A stretch of 64,000 bases of DNA, taken from NCBI GenBank assembly GCA_026129745.1, contig JAHCHL010000001.1, positions 62,001 to 126,000 on the forward strand. The letters run 5' to 3'. Below are positions 56,104 to 64,000 of this stretch, piece after piece. Both the position numbers and the translations under genes were made by a program. Source of the stretch: Fimbriimonadales bacterium. GTDB lineage: Bacteria > Armatimonadota > Fimbriimonadia > Fimbriimonadales > ATM1. Each line of letters starts with the position of its first letter. Positions within the stretch are counted from its first letter, which is position 1. The notes beneath the pieces are model-generated. The model did not search any database, was not told the DNA's origin, and was given only the letters and a program-made list of their open reading frames with translations.

Positions 56104-57435
56104 CTATGACTCCAGGCGAAATCGCACCGCGCCGAATTGAACCGTGTCTCCGATTCTCAATTCGGTATCGGCAGATATCTTCGCTCCATTCACAAATGTT
56201 CCGTTGCTGCTTCCCTTGTCGCGCACGAGAATTCTGCCGCCAGCTTTTTCGATTTCCGCGTGGACTCTGCTTACTGTGGGATCCCCGACAACCAATTGCG
56301 CCGAACCCGATTCTCTTCCAATCGTTGCGATGCCATCTGAGATCGGGAGCGTTATTCCTGTGTCGGAAGTGAGCTTTAGAGACGGCAAGTTCAAGTTCGT
56401 TTGCGCGTTCGCCGGTACAGGAGTGAATGCTGAAGCGCTCGGCTGTGAGTCCACACGGCATTGGCACGCGCTTTCCGGTTGACCGCAATAGGGACAGTGT
56501 CCAGGCTGCACAACGGGAGCGCCAGAAGCGACTTCTTTGCTGGCAGGTTCGGTTACCGGAATGCCAGCGGTGTCGGTTCCATCCGGGATTTGGATTCCGA
56601 GCGAGTGCAGTCCGCCAGCGACCTTTCCTTGATTCCGTTTGAAGTATCGAAAGAGGAGAACGACTACCGTCGCAGCGCCGGCTAAGACGAGCAACCACAA
56701 AATGAAGTTTCCGCACGTTTGAAGAATTCCGCTGGCCGCGCTGTCATCTCCTTTTTCGGGCGCTTTCGTTTCCTTGGCTCCATCTCCGCTTCTTTGCTCT
56801 GCGTTCTGTGGATCAGATTCACTTTGCTTGTCGTCCGAACCTGCCTGAGAACTGCCTCCGGCGCCCGATTGCAGTGCGATCTTTCTGACAGGAATCAGTT
56901 CTTTTCGATCGAGTGCGAACGAAAGCGATTGCGTGGGGCTTACCTTCTCTGCTCCAACTTCGCCGTACTTGACCGTCACCTGGATCGTGCCAGTCGGAAC
57001 ATTGAACAGCTTGGCTTCACCCTGCTCGAGTGCAGCTTGCAGCTGCCTTCCGCCGCCATCGACTATGACGATTCCTGCGCGCATTGGCGTGCCATCCATT
57101 TCGACTTGGATGATCGCTTGAGCGATCCCGTATTCCGAATCGGCAACTTTCCAAGACTTTGCTTCTTCAACTCGCTTGATTGCAATGTTGCCTTTCGATA
57201 CATCATGCACAACGATGTAGCCACTTTCAAGCCCATCCGGAATGTCGAGTTTGACGTCAGTTCGTGCGAATTCTCGCCCACCTTGCGGCATTGAAGTTGG
57301 AATTTGGTTGACAACCCAGATTATCTTCGTGGATGCATCCGGAAATGCAATGGTGACTTGTCCCGCAGCGTGCGAGTTCACGAAGAACAACAACAATAAG
57401 GAGCTAGTTGTCGCGCTCGTTAAATACTTCTTCAT
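56104..57435 (-). CDS. Single-pass FHA protein with exported beta domain and zinc ribbon
   Basis: The 443-residue protein has a signal peptide (about 1-24), an extracytoplasmic beta-rich part (25-190), a polar linker, a membrane helix (about 238-262), and a cytoplasmic part. The cytoplasmic part has a short cysteine motif C314-x2-C317-x6-C324-x-C326 and a canonical FHA domain (372-443: G373-R374, S389-R-V-H392, GSSNGT at 408-413). This joins an outside domain to an inside phosphothreonine reader. The start ATG 57435 is favoured by GAGG ahead of it and by the signal peptide; it overlaps nnr by 32 nt. Function unknown. Confidence 0.85.
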   Translation of the reverse strand: MKKYLTSATTSSLLLLFFVNSHAAGQVTIAFPDASTKIIWVVNQIPTSMPQGGREFARTDVKLDIPDGLESGYIVVHDVSKGNIAIKRVEEAKSWKVADSEYGIAQAIIQVEMDGTPMRAGIVIVDGGGRQLQAALEQGEAKLFNVPTGTIQVTVKYGEVGAEKVSPTQSLSFALDRKELIPVRKIALQSGAGGSSQAGSDDKQSESDPQNAEQRSGDGAKETKAPEKGDDSAASGILQTCGNFILWLLVLAGAATVVVLLFRYFKRNQGKVAGGLHSLGIQIPDGTDTAGIPVTEPASKEVASGAPVVQPGHCPYCGQPESACQCRVDSQPSASAFTPVPANAQTNLNLPSLKLTSDTGITLPISDGIATIGRESGSAQLVVGDPTVSRVHAEIEKAGGRILVRDKGSSNGTFVNGAKISADTELRIGDTVQFGAVRFRLES

Positions 57436-59011
57436 CGTAGTCCTCGAATTCATCGAACTGGTCATCCTCATCCAATTTCGAGTCGCCGGCTAACAATTCA
57501 TCGACAAATGCATTCATTTCTGTCGCAATCGCAGTTGCCAGCTCGTTTGCAACATCTGAGGCGATAGCACCATATTTTACTGGGAATCGAGCAGTTAGCG
57601 ACTCGGCGGCACTTCCATGCCAGTATGCTCCAAATGCGGCGGCGACCGCCGGCGGATTCCCCATCGAAAGGAGTGCTCCAATGATGCCGGTCAGGACATC
57701 GCCCGTACCGCCAGTCGCGAGGATTTGATTGCCTTTGGGACAAACATACAGCAGGCTTTGATCCGCAATGAGCGTGTTTTGGCCCTTGAGCAAAGCCGGA
57801 CGCGCAAACTTTTGCGCAAGGCTCCTTGCCGCGTTGAATCGGTTTGAGCGAACTTCTTTGGCAGTCGTTTGCAGAAGTCTTGCCGCTTCACCTTCGTGCG
57901 GGGTCAGTACGCATGCTTTGGGCAGCGTGGCACCTGCGGCAACGAAGTAAAGCGCGTCGGCATCGACAACAGTCGGCTTATCGATTTTTGGTAGGACTTC
58001 GTCCAAAAATTTCTTAACGCTGTCGCTTCGCCCAAGTCCAGGACCGATGCAGACTGCATCCGCTTCTTGTGCGGCCTCTAAGACTGAATCAACCGCGTTC
58101 GCTTCGGAAAGTCGAACGAGCGGGCATTCCGGCAAATGTGAACTGACTGCAGCGCAAACGCTTTCGACACCTGCGACAACGACGAGCCCTGCTCCAGCTC
58201 GATACGCTCCTTTCGCAGTCAATACCGCGGCGCCTGGGAAACGATCGGATCCTGCGACGACAAGGACAACGCCAGCAGATCGCTTGTTTGCGTTGCTATC
58301 TCGATCTGGAGAAGTTCTGAAAAACCATTCTTTGTCGAGAAGGAGCGCGCTTCCCGCGCTCTCCGTCAGTTCTTCTGGCAACCCAATGTCGCCGACACTC
58401 CAACCTCCTGACGCAAAAACACCTTCGTTTTGAAAGAGAAATGGTTTAGGCAATCCGAACGTAACGGTGCGGTAAGCGTGAACATAAACTCCATGTGCGC
58501 AGCCGCTGTCACACTCGACGCCGCTTGGCACATCTGCCGAAAGCACATAGGACTGAGCCGAGTCGATCCACTCGATCAGTCTGGCGATTTCGCCTTTGGG
58601 AGGCCCCTGAGCACCGGTACCGAGCAAGCAGTCCAAGATTGCGTCGAACTCTTCTTCGCTTGCAAGTGTGCGTTCATAAGCTTTGTCATCTGGCGAAATA
58701 ACTTTGACTCCAGATTCGACTGTTCGGCGATACTGTGTTAGCGGCTCTCCTTTTAGCGCGCTCGAAGGAATCGACAGGATAACATCGACATCGTGTCCGA
58801 ACTCTTTAAGTATTCGTGCAGCCGCTAATCCGTCACCGCCATTGTTTCCTGGGCCACAAAAGACTGCAGTTCTCTCTGGAGCGATCTCTTTCGCCATGGT
58901 CATAACCATCGACTTCGCAGCAGATTCCATCAGATCGCGTTCATTGATACCGTACTCGATATTCGCACGACGCTCAACTTCGCGCATTTCTGCAGCGGTT
59001 ACTATCCTCAC
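57404..59011 (-). CDS. nnr: Bifunctional NAD(P)H-hydrate repair enzyme Nnr
   Basis: Repairs hydrated NAD(P)H: the N-terminal epimerase (about 1-215) and the C-terminal ADP/ATP-dependent dehydratase (about 225-515) are fused in 535 residues, the normal bacterial form. Motifs are CGPGNNGGDGLAAARIL in the epimerase and the dehydratase's LTPHEGEAARLL and ATGGTGDVLTGIIGALL. The C-terminal ~25 residues are very acidic and extend past the domain. The start is GTG 59011 in a GTGA overlap with the SprT gene. A housekeeping gene in front of the FHA/VWA genes. Confidence 0.95.
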   Translation of the reverse strand: MRIVTAAEMREVERRANIEYGINERDLMESAAKSMVMTMAKEIAPERTAVFCGPGNNGGDGLAAARILKEFGHDVDVILSIPSSALKGEPLTQYRRTVESGVKVISPDDKAYERTLASEEEFDAILDCLLGTGAQGPPKGEIARLIEWIDSAQSYVLSADVPSGVECDSGCAHGVYVHAYRTVTFGLPKPFLFQNEGVFASGGWSVGDIGLPEELTESAGSALLLDKEWFFRTSPDRDSNANKRSAGVVLVVAGSDRFPGAAVLTAKGAYRAGAGLVVVAGVESVCAAVSSHLPECPLVRLSEANAVDSVLEAAQEADAVCIGPGLGRSDSVKKFLDEVLPKIDKPTVVDADALYFVAAGATLPKACVLTPHEGEAARLLQTTAKEVRSNRFNAARSLAQKFARPALLKGQNTLIADQSLLYVCPKGNQILATGGTGDVLTGIIGALLSMGNPPAVAAAFGAYWHGSAAESLTARFPVKYGAIASDVANELATAIATEMNAFVDELLAGDSKLDEDDQFDEFEDYDEEVFNERDN

Positions 59012-59499
59012 TTCGCTTCAATCTCCTTCTTTCGCAGCACCCCCCCACAGCCAACATGAAGATAGATCCGATTTCGCTTAAGGGGCCTGATTCTACCGAA
59101 CGATGCTCCACAGGACTTGCACTCGAGAAAAAACTTTGGCTGTTGAGGCTTTCGTTCGCACGCGTAGTTGTGATAGACGTTCGGAGTTAAGCCCAATCGT
59201 TGCATCGCTTGTCGCCACTCACGGCCATGCGGCCTCGCTCTTGGTCCGAGCTTTCGATAAACATAGATGTGCGCCAATTCGTGCAGAACCGTTTCGCGTA
59301 CTTTGCTCGGTGAATCAAGCAATCGCTTGCTCAGGCAGATCAGATTGTCTTTCATGTAAGCGCGTCCTGCGGTCACGGAATAATTTCGCCACTCGACAGT
59401 TGGCGCCTCCTTCATTCGGAGGCGTGCGACACCATCAGACAACGCCTCTATGGCTATGGCCGCAAGATCGTCTCGAAGGTCATCGAAGAGCGACAGCAC
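59008..59499 (-). CDS. SprT-like zinc metalloprotein
   Basis: The 163-residue SprT-family protein has the metallopeptidase motif H73-ELA-H77 in VLHELAHIYVY, a third His candidate at 91 in RPHGREW, and a C-terminal zinc ribbon with C127, C130 and C151. Eukaryotic relatives (SPRTN) remove DNA-protein crosslinks; the bacterial role is unknown. The start is GTG 59499, six nt behind TATCAT, with no ribosome site. First gene of the sprT-nnr-FHA-FHA-VWA series. Confidence 0.87.
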   Translation of the reverse strand: MLSLFDDLRDDLAAIAIEALSDGVARLRMKEAPTVEWRNYSVTAGRAYMKDNLICLSKRLLDSPSKVRETVLHELAHIYVYRKLGPRARPHGREWRQAMQRLGLTPNVYHNYACERKPQQPKFFLECKSCGASFGRIRPLKRNRIYLHVGCGGVLRKKEIEAK

Positions 59500-59505
59500 G
59501 TTTAC

Positions 59506-59511
59506 ATGATA
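59506..59511 (-). promoter_or_regulatory. -10 box before the SprT gene
   Basis: TATCAT six nt before the GTG start, giving a leaderless mRNA. It lies between the htrA terminator and the gene. Confidence 0.4.
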
Positions 59512-59520
59512 CTTACTTAG

Positions 59521-59559
59521 AAACGAAAAACGCCCCCGGAGATTCGTCCTCCGGGGGCG
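59521..59559 (-). terminator. Rho-independent terminator after htrA
   Basis: Perfect 11-bp stem CGCCCCCGGAG / CTCCGGGGGCG with a 7-nt loop (59531-59559), followed on the minus strand by TTTTTCGTTT. It closes the ECF sigma-to-htrA operon. Confidence 0.92.
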
Positions 59560-59571
59560 AGTGAGTCAGGG

Positions 59572-61047
59572 TTAGAAGGTGACTGTGACTGTGACTTGCG
59601 ACGTTCCAGCTCGAGTCGATCTCGCGTAGGTGATCAGCGTCCGGTCTCCTGGCTTGAACGACGCGATGGTTTCTTGGAGCTGCTCGGGGCTCGTGATTTC
59701 GACGTTGCCCACTTTGAGCAGCACGACGTCCGCGGGGATTCTCGCTCGCGCCGCAACTGAACCCGGTTCTACTGCAGAAATGTAGACCCCTTTCCCGGTC
59801 GGCGACAGGGATGCGGTTTGTTCATCGAGCGGTGCGACGGAAACACCGAGTCGGACTGGCGTCGTGCCGTCGCTTTGTGAGCGTTCACCCGCAGGTGGCC
59901 CGAACCAACCGAACGGATCGCGGAATCGTTCTGGCGTTGATTGCGGAGTTCTTTCTCGCGCTGGGGCCGAAGCTTCGACGACATCGGGCCGAGTCGCAAG
60001 TTCGACTTGCACGGTGTTTGTCTTGCCGTCTCGCACGTAGGTGATTGGGACCTTCGTTCCCGGCTTGTGTGTGATCATCGCGTTGCGAACGTCGAGTTCA
60101 CCGCGCACGTTGATATCTCCGATCTTGATGATGACGTCGCCTTCTTTGATGCCCGCTTTTCCTGCAGGAGCATCTTCTTGAACGGCTCTTACGATCGCGC
60201 CTTGTGCGACTTTGGTCTTTTCCATGTCGATGCCGAGCATGTTCGCTGGCGTTAGACCGAGGTAAGCGCGTGTCACTTTTCCTTCGTTGGCGAGCGCTTC
60301 GGCGATGACCTTTGCCATGTTCGCCGGAATGGCGAAGCCGACACCAGAATTTTGTCCGATGGTCGTGTTAATCGCGGTGTTGATGCCTACTATTTCGCCT
60401 CGGATGTTAAGTAGCGGACCACCCGAGTTTCCGGGGTTGATCGCAGCATCTGTCTGAATCAAGTCGAAATACGGCCTTGCGCCACCGAATCCTCCACCCG
60501 CCCATTGATCGGAACGGTTGACTGCGCTGACGTGCCCGAATGTTATGCTTTGCTGCAGCCCGAACGGAGAGCCGACAGCCACGACCATTTGACCGGGTTT
60601 CACCGTTTCACTGTCAGCAAAAGCAAGCGCTCTCAAGTTGGTGCGCTTCACTTTGACGACAGCAAGATCGCTCATCGTGTCTGGCAACACTTCTCCCTTT
60701 TCCTGCTTCCCGTCATTGAATGTAACGGTCACTTCGCGAGCATTGCCAACGACATGGGCATTTGTGAGAATGTATCCGTCTCGCCGGAAGACGACACCGG
60801 AGCCTTCCCCTCTGCCGGAAATATCGATGTGAACGACGCTCGGCATGACTTTTTCTGCCAGCCGCATTTGTGCGGTCTCGATTTTCGTGAGAATGTCGAG
60901 ATCGGACTGGGTCATGATCACAGGGTCGGCGGGGTCAGCGTGAGCTGGTCGCAGCGAATGAAGGAACACACCCATGCCGATTGCGCCAACGGCCGCACCG
61001 GCGATCAATGCCCAACCCAATTGGGTTGTAAACAGTTTTCGGATCAC
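59572..61047 (-). CDS. htrA: HtrA/DegP-family serine protease with two PDZ domains
   Basis: Envelope quality-control protease. The 491-residue protein has an N-terminal membrane anchor or uncleaved signal (about 10-30) and a trypsin-like domain with H98 in TNAHVVG, D127 in SDLAVV and S208 in INPGNSGGPL. Two PDZ domains follow (about 255-345 and 390-490, the second after a Pro/Glu-rich linker). The start is GTG 61047, because GGAGG is seven nt before it; the TTG two codons earlier is too close to that site. Last gene of the stress operon, followed by a strong terminator. Confidence 0.94.
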   Translation of the reverse strand: MIRKLFTTQLGWALIAGAAVGAIGMGVFLHSLRPAHADPADPVIMTQSDLDILTKIETAQMRLAEKVMPSVVHIDISGRGEGSGVVFRRDGYILTNAHVVGNAREVTVTFNDGKQEKGEVLPDTMSDLAVVKVKRTNLRALAFADSETVKPGQMVVAVGSPFGLQQSITFGHVSAVNRSDQWAGGGFGGARPYFDLIQTDAAINPGNSGGPLLNIRGEIVGINTAINTTIGQNSGVGFAIPANMAKVIAEALANEGKVTRAYLGLTPANMLGIDMEKTKVAQGAIVRAVQEDAPAGKAGIKEGDVIIKIGDINVRGELDVRNAMITHKPGTKVPITYVRDGKTNTVQVELATRPDVVEASAPARERTPQSTPERFRDPFGWFGPPAGERSQSDGTTPVRLGVSVAPLDEQTASLSPTGKGVYISAVEPGSVAARARIPADVVLLKVGNVEITSPEQLQETIASFKPGDRTLITYARSTRAGTSQVTVTVTF

Positions 61048-61075
61048 TTTCAAACCTCCGAGTTGTTGGTTAGGG

Positions 61076-62383
61076 TCAGCGCGCTTCCCAGAAGCTCGCC
61101 AGCTCGCGACGCACGTCGGAATCAGTCTTGCCGAAGAACCTGCTGAAGTCCGACAGGTCGCGTCCCCTTATAAAGTATCCAACGCATTTTGCGCGCCTTT
61201 CGTCGTCACGTCCGGCAAGAATGAGGCTTGCGACCGTCTCATCGAAGCCGAGCCCTTGCGCTCGAAGGCCCCGAACCGTGCTGGACCGGACTCCGAACGC
61301 CCTTGCGGCCCGTTCGATGAGGGCATTCTCTCTGGCCTCGGTGCTTTCCCTGATGGCGACTATGACCGCATTTCTACCCTGCGGCGGTATGTCTCCTTCG
61401 ACGGCAATGAGCAGGCCTTCGAACTCAAAGTCTCCTCGGGCTTGGCTGGGTCGCCAAGGCGGATCGGCTGCATTGGCCCTTGCTTGGTAGATCGTTAGGT
61501 TTGTCGCACCGTCGGTATATCGCAACGCCGCCATCGCGCGGTTGTTTGCAATGACAGCGTCTGCGCCAGTGAGCATGAATCCGAATGGCATTCTAATGGG
61601 CTGGCGAATCGAAAAACCGACTCTCTTTTCAAGGTCGGAGATTGTCGCCATTCTTTGCGGCGCTTGGACGTGAATCGTTCTCGGCTCGCCCGCGATCTTT
61701 ATTTGGAATCGTTCAGGAGGCATCGATTCGGGAAAGTCAATGCTTATCGTTTCGCTTACAACCCTTGAAGTGCCATCACGATCGATCCATTCGACTCTAA
61801 GCAAAACGAATTTATCGTCATCAACCCAGAATCTTCGGGTAAACAGCGACTGTTCGTTTTTTGGCACAAGCCGTATGATCGAAGACTTTCTTCGCGCCAC
61901 GGTATCGCTTCCTTCCGACCGAACAGCGTAATTGCGTTTCAGCAATTCGAACCGAACGGACGGATCGCCGATTACTCCCCTCTTTATCGGCGAATCTTGG
62001 ATATAAAGCGTTCTCGAATCTGGATGAAAGGTGACCCAGTTCTTGCCGTTGTCAACCGAGGTCTCACCCATGCGTTTTAGTGGAGACAGAAACAGAACTG
62101 CGTTGTGGCCAAGATCATTCTGGTCGCGTCGGATTCGAACCGGATCTTTTGCGCCCCAACTGTGCAAAACACGGACTGCAGAGTAATTCGTCCTAAGGTC
62201 ACGCTCCATCGCGCGCTTGATAATGTTGAGTGCACGACCGTCCGACTGCACAGTGAGAACTTCACAGACTTTCTCAATTTCTGCGAGCGAATCTTGTTTG
62301 TTTATGTCTGCAAACGATGAACTTTGAGCAAATGCTATCGACGCTGACAGCAAAGCTGTCAGTAGCGCTGACGCTTTCAGCAT
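61076..62383 (-). CDS. RseB/MucB-like sigma regulator, secreted
   Basis: RseB binds the anti-sigma factor RseA outside the membrane and controls its cleavage. The 435-residue protein has a signal peptide (about 1-20, LLTALLSASIAFAQS) and a MucB_RseB-like lipoprotein-fold domain (about 40-210, with SAVRVLHSWG, RRFWVDDDKFVLLRVEWID). Two or three further domains follow; the last (about 300-435) holds an anti-sigma-binding-type region I cannot name. Position after the anti-sigma gene supports the role; sequence alone is weaker. The start ATG 62383 is preferred by the signal peptide; ATG 62419 overlaps the previous gene. Confidence 0.75.
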   Translation of the reverse strand: MLKASALLTALLSASIAFAQSSSFADINKQDSLAEIEKVCEVLTVQSDGRALNIIKRAMERDLRTNYSAVRVLHSWGAKDPVRIRRDQNDLGHNAVLFLSPLKRMGETSVDNGKNWVTFHPDSRTLYIQDSPIKRGVIGDPSVRFELLKRNYAVRSEGSDTVARRKSSIIRLVPKNEQSLFTRRFWVDDDKFVLLRVEWIDRDGTSRVVSETISIDFPESMPPERFQIKIAGEPRTIHVQAPQRMATISDLEKRVGFSIRQPIRMPFGFMLTGADAVIANNRAMAALRYTDGATNLTIYQARANAADPPWRPSQARGDFEFEGLLIAVEGDIPPQGRNAVIVAIRESTEARENALIERAARAFGVRSSTVRGLRAQGLGFDETVASLILAGRDDERRAKCVGYFIRGRDLSDFSRFFGKTDSDVRRELASFWEAR

Positions 62384-62393
62384 TCGAATTGAA

Positions 62394-62870
62394 CTATCTG
62401 TTGCTCGAAATCCCTTCATATGAAACGGTCACACCCTGCGACAAGGGACTACTTGCCTGGAAATAAATCTGATCACGCTCGAATCCCTCTCGCGGTGCAA
62501 CTGCTGGAGGAGCTGTTGCAACATTGCTCTCGTCGTGCCGATTAAAACTGAAAACTACAACGGCGCAAACAGCCGCTGCAGCCGCAACTGCCATGCCGCT
62601 CCATCCAAACCGGAATGTGAAGCCGCGAGCGACGCGAACTGTCCTACTGTCTTCTGATTGAATCGCATTAAGCAATCGCAGTTCAAAGTCATCGGCCGGC
62701 TTCCTAGCAGGAAGATTTCCAAGCATCGACTTGACTTCGCGCAGCGAATCCAATTCAAAAGCACATTGACGACAATCTGACACATGCGATCGAACTCGCA
62801 GCATATCGACGCCATCGAGTTCTCCATCGATGTAGGCAGCCAGTCTCGATTCGACAAAATTGCAGTTCAT
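62394..62870 (-). CDS. Anti-sigma factor with zinc-finger HC2 domain
   Basis: Transmembrane inhibitor of the ECF sigma factor encoded just upstream. The 158 residues have the zf-HC2 motif H29-x3-C33-x2-C36 (HVSDCRQC), an anti-sigma helix region (37-75), one membrane helix (about 90-109) and a 49-residue outer tail. This matches the RsrA/RseA-type design. It starts in an ATGA overlap with the sigma gene, and the RseB-like gene follows 10 nt later. Confidence 0.93.
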   Translation of the reverse strand: MNCNFVESRLAAYIDGELDGVDMLRVRSHVSDCRQCAFELDSLREVKSMLGNLPARKPADDFELRLLNAIQSEDSRTVRVARGFTFRFGWSGMAVAAAAAVCAVVVFSFNRHDESNVATAPPAVAPREGFERDQIYFQASSPLSQGVTVSYEGISSNR

Positions 62871-63451
62871 TCAAGCATCCCTTTGTATTTCTCAGGCTTT
62901 GCTTTCACCAAAAAGCTTCTGAGCTGTTTGCGACCCCTATGGATCCTCGATCGGACCGTTCCGATCGAGGTCTTCATGATCGACGCGACCTCTTCGTACG
63001 AGAACCCTTCGATGTCGGCCAACAAGACGGCTACACGAAAGTCCGGGGTCATTCTGTTCAGCCCTTCTTGAATTTCGGCTTCCATTTCGGAAGTCATCAC
63101 CAGCCTTTCCGGTGAAGCAGACTCGTCAGGAAAGTCCCAGGTCGAGCCGGTTTCGGGATGCGGCTCGTCGAGGCTGCTGGTTTTTAGCTTTCCCCTGCGA
63201 CGAATATCGTCTATGTACGCGTTGGTCATGATCCGGTAAAGCCAGCTTGTGAACGGTAGGCTGGGGTCATACCGATGGAAAAATCGATAGGCCCGTAAGA
63301 AGGCTTCCTGGACCAAGTCTTCGGCGTCAGTTCTCGATCCGGTGAGGCGGAGAGCCAGATGGAAGGCCTGCTGATGCGTGCGCTTCAGCAAGCTCTCGAA
63401 CATCTCGCGGCTGTTCTCGCCCGCCGAGGTCGTGGTTCCTGCTAGGATCAT
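62867..63451 (-). CDS. ECF-family RNA polymerase sigma factor (RpoE-like)
   Basis: The 194 residues contain sigma region 2 (RTDAEDLVQEAFLRAYRFF, SWLYRIMTNAYIDDIRRR) and region 4 with its helix-turn-helix EGFSYEEVASIMKTSIGTV. The short linker and absence of region 3 make it an ECF sigma. Cotranscription with an anti-sigma, an RseB-like protein and HtrA indicates an envelope-stress response. The ATG is at 63451; a GGAAC/CGTA-type ECF promoter lies upstream. Good confidence for the class, moderate for the stress role. Confidence 0.94.
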   Translation of the reverse strand: MILAGTTTSAGENSREMFESLLKRTHQQAFHLALRLTGSRTDAEDLVQEAFLRAYRFFHRYDPSLPFTSWLYRIMTNAYIDDIRRRGKLKTSSLDEPHPETGSTWDFPDESASPERLVMTSEMEAEIQEGLNRMTPDFRVAVLLADIEGFSYEEVASIMKTSIGTVRSRIHRGRKQLRSFLVKAKPEKYKGMLE

Positions 63452-63475
63452 CCGAAGGGTTACCTAATCTGAATT

Positions 63476-63488
63476 GTTGCTACGCAAC
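63476..63488. repeat. Small hairpin overlapping the ECF promoter
   Basis: GTTGC-TAC-GCAAC perfect 5-bp inverted repeat. It overlaps the predicted -10 region and might be an operator; weak. Confidence 0.3.
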
Positions 63489-63507
63489 CTGGGTCCCGTT
63501 CAGTTCC
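63481..63507 (-). promoter_or_regulatory. Possible autoregulatory ECF promoter of the sigma operon
   Basis: Minus-strand GGAAC (63503-63507), an 18-nt spacer and CGTA (63481-63484). This matches the general form of ECF-dependent promoters, about 30 nt before the sigma start. The spacer is on the long side. Confidence 0.4.
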
Positions 63508-63563
63508 CCAATGCACGCACGATACCAAAAGCCTGGGAGAACGGTCAGAATTGGCCCGTTCGG

Positions 63564-64000
63564 ATGAAACGCCCAGTCACACCAGAAGCCTTAGAACCGG
63601 ATGAGCTTCGGCTTGTGCTCCAGGTCTTTGAGAGCCCTGGCATCGTGCGCTCCCAGCTTGCCGAACGCCTTGGAGTCAGCCAGGCTACAGCGGCTGCGAC
63701 GATCCGCAAACTGATCAGCAACGGAGCGCTTGTCGAGTCAGGGCAGGCTCCGAGCCAGGGTGGAAGGCGGGCAGTCCAACTCGGCATCGCTCCGGGCTTC
63801 TTGACGGCTCGAATCGCTGCGCGGATAGGAGGCGAGGAAGTCGATGTAAACGTGGATGCCGGGCTTGCTCACACGATAAGCCCATCAGGCGAACCCACGA
63901 TGCTGACTTCAGGGGTTCCGTTGGGTGGCGAGCTCGGCTATGCCGAGGCGCTGATCTACCTCCATTCCTACCGTCTAGGCGGTCTTAGTGATGACTTGAC
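63564..64000 (+). CDS. ROK/MarR-type transcription regulator, N-terminal part
   Basis: Partial gene running off the right edge, with 145 residues visible. Residues 12-75 form a winged helix-turn-helix with RSQLAERLGVSQATAAATIR and the wing GGRRAVQLGIAPG, as in ROK-type sugar repressors. After residue 85 the sequence does not show the usual ROK ATPase motif (DIGGT-like) yet, so assignment to ROK is provisional. The ATG at 63564 lies in the gap shared with the divergent ECF operon, so the two may influence each other. Confidence 0.75.
   Translation, partial: MKRPVTPEALEPDELRLVLQVFESPGIVRSQLAERLGVSQATAAATIRKLISNGALVESGQAPSQGGRRAVQLGIAPGFLTARIAARIGGEEVDVNVDAGLAHTISPSGEPTMLTSGVPLGGELGYAEALIYLHSYRLGGLSDDL

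Overview
This is a 64 kb stretch of bacterial chromosome at roughly 50% GC, densely coded on both strands. It carries two tRNA genes and shows no insertion sequences, phage genes or CRISPR. The gene content suggests a free-living, motile, heterotrophic diderm-type bacterium: a flagellar operon, a B12-dependent ribonucleotide reductase, HtrA with an ECF sigma/anti-sigma/RseB-like set, and a glycoside hydrolase locus. The flavour of the proteins resembles Armatimonadota (Fimbriimonadales). That is an inference from recall and has not been tested by a search.

Left part (1-20.5 kb): the nrdR-nrdJ pair, a CPA2 cation/proton antiporter, tRNA-Pro, an aldehyde dehydrogenase, an AraC regulator and an initiator tRNA. 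A glycan-use locus follows: a SIS-domain sugar-phosphate protein, GH29 fucosidase, GH20 hexosaminidase, MscL, GH2 beta-galactosidase and an AraFGH-type sugar ABC transporter. Next come a secreted subtilase and an M48 protease-glpX pair.

Middle (20.5-42 kb): a long minus-strand block holds a wall-related set (rodA, a PfkB kinase, an S66 LD-carboxypeptidase and a phosphodiester glycosidase). It also holds a ribosome-modification set (rimO, a RimB-like retropepsin and a RimK-RCK_C fusion), a cytochrome c, and polyamine genes speD-speE with an unusual membrane-anchored SpeD. A SpoIIM-like membrane protein and a sigma-70 factor precede the flagellar operon flgB-flgC-fliE-fliF-fliG-fliH-fliI-fliJ-SLT-motE-flhA, whose genes mostly overlap by 1-8 nt.

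Right part (42-64 kb): greA-lysS, a homoserine dehydrogenase/cystathionine synthase pair, and two secreted proteins, one of them transglutaminase-like. An M32 carboxypeptidase/GrpE-like/AlkA-like operon follows. An operon of SprT, Nnr, two membrane FHA proteins and a VWA protein ends in repeated TQ motifs that may dock to the FHA domains. An envelope-stress module (ECF sigma, anti-sigma, RseB-like, HtrA) comes next, and a ROK-like regulator runs off the right edge.

Operon-internal genes tend to have strong GGAGG-type ribosome sites. Several transcription-unit leaders instead have a TATAAT-like box only 6-10 nt before the start codon and no ribosome site, which points to leaderless mRNAs.
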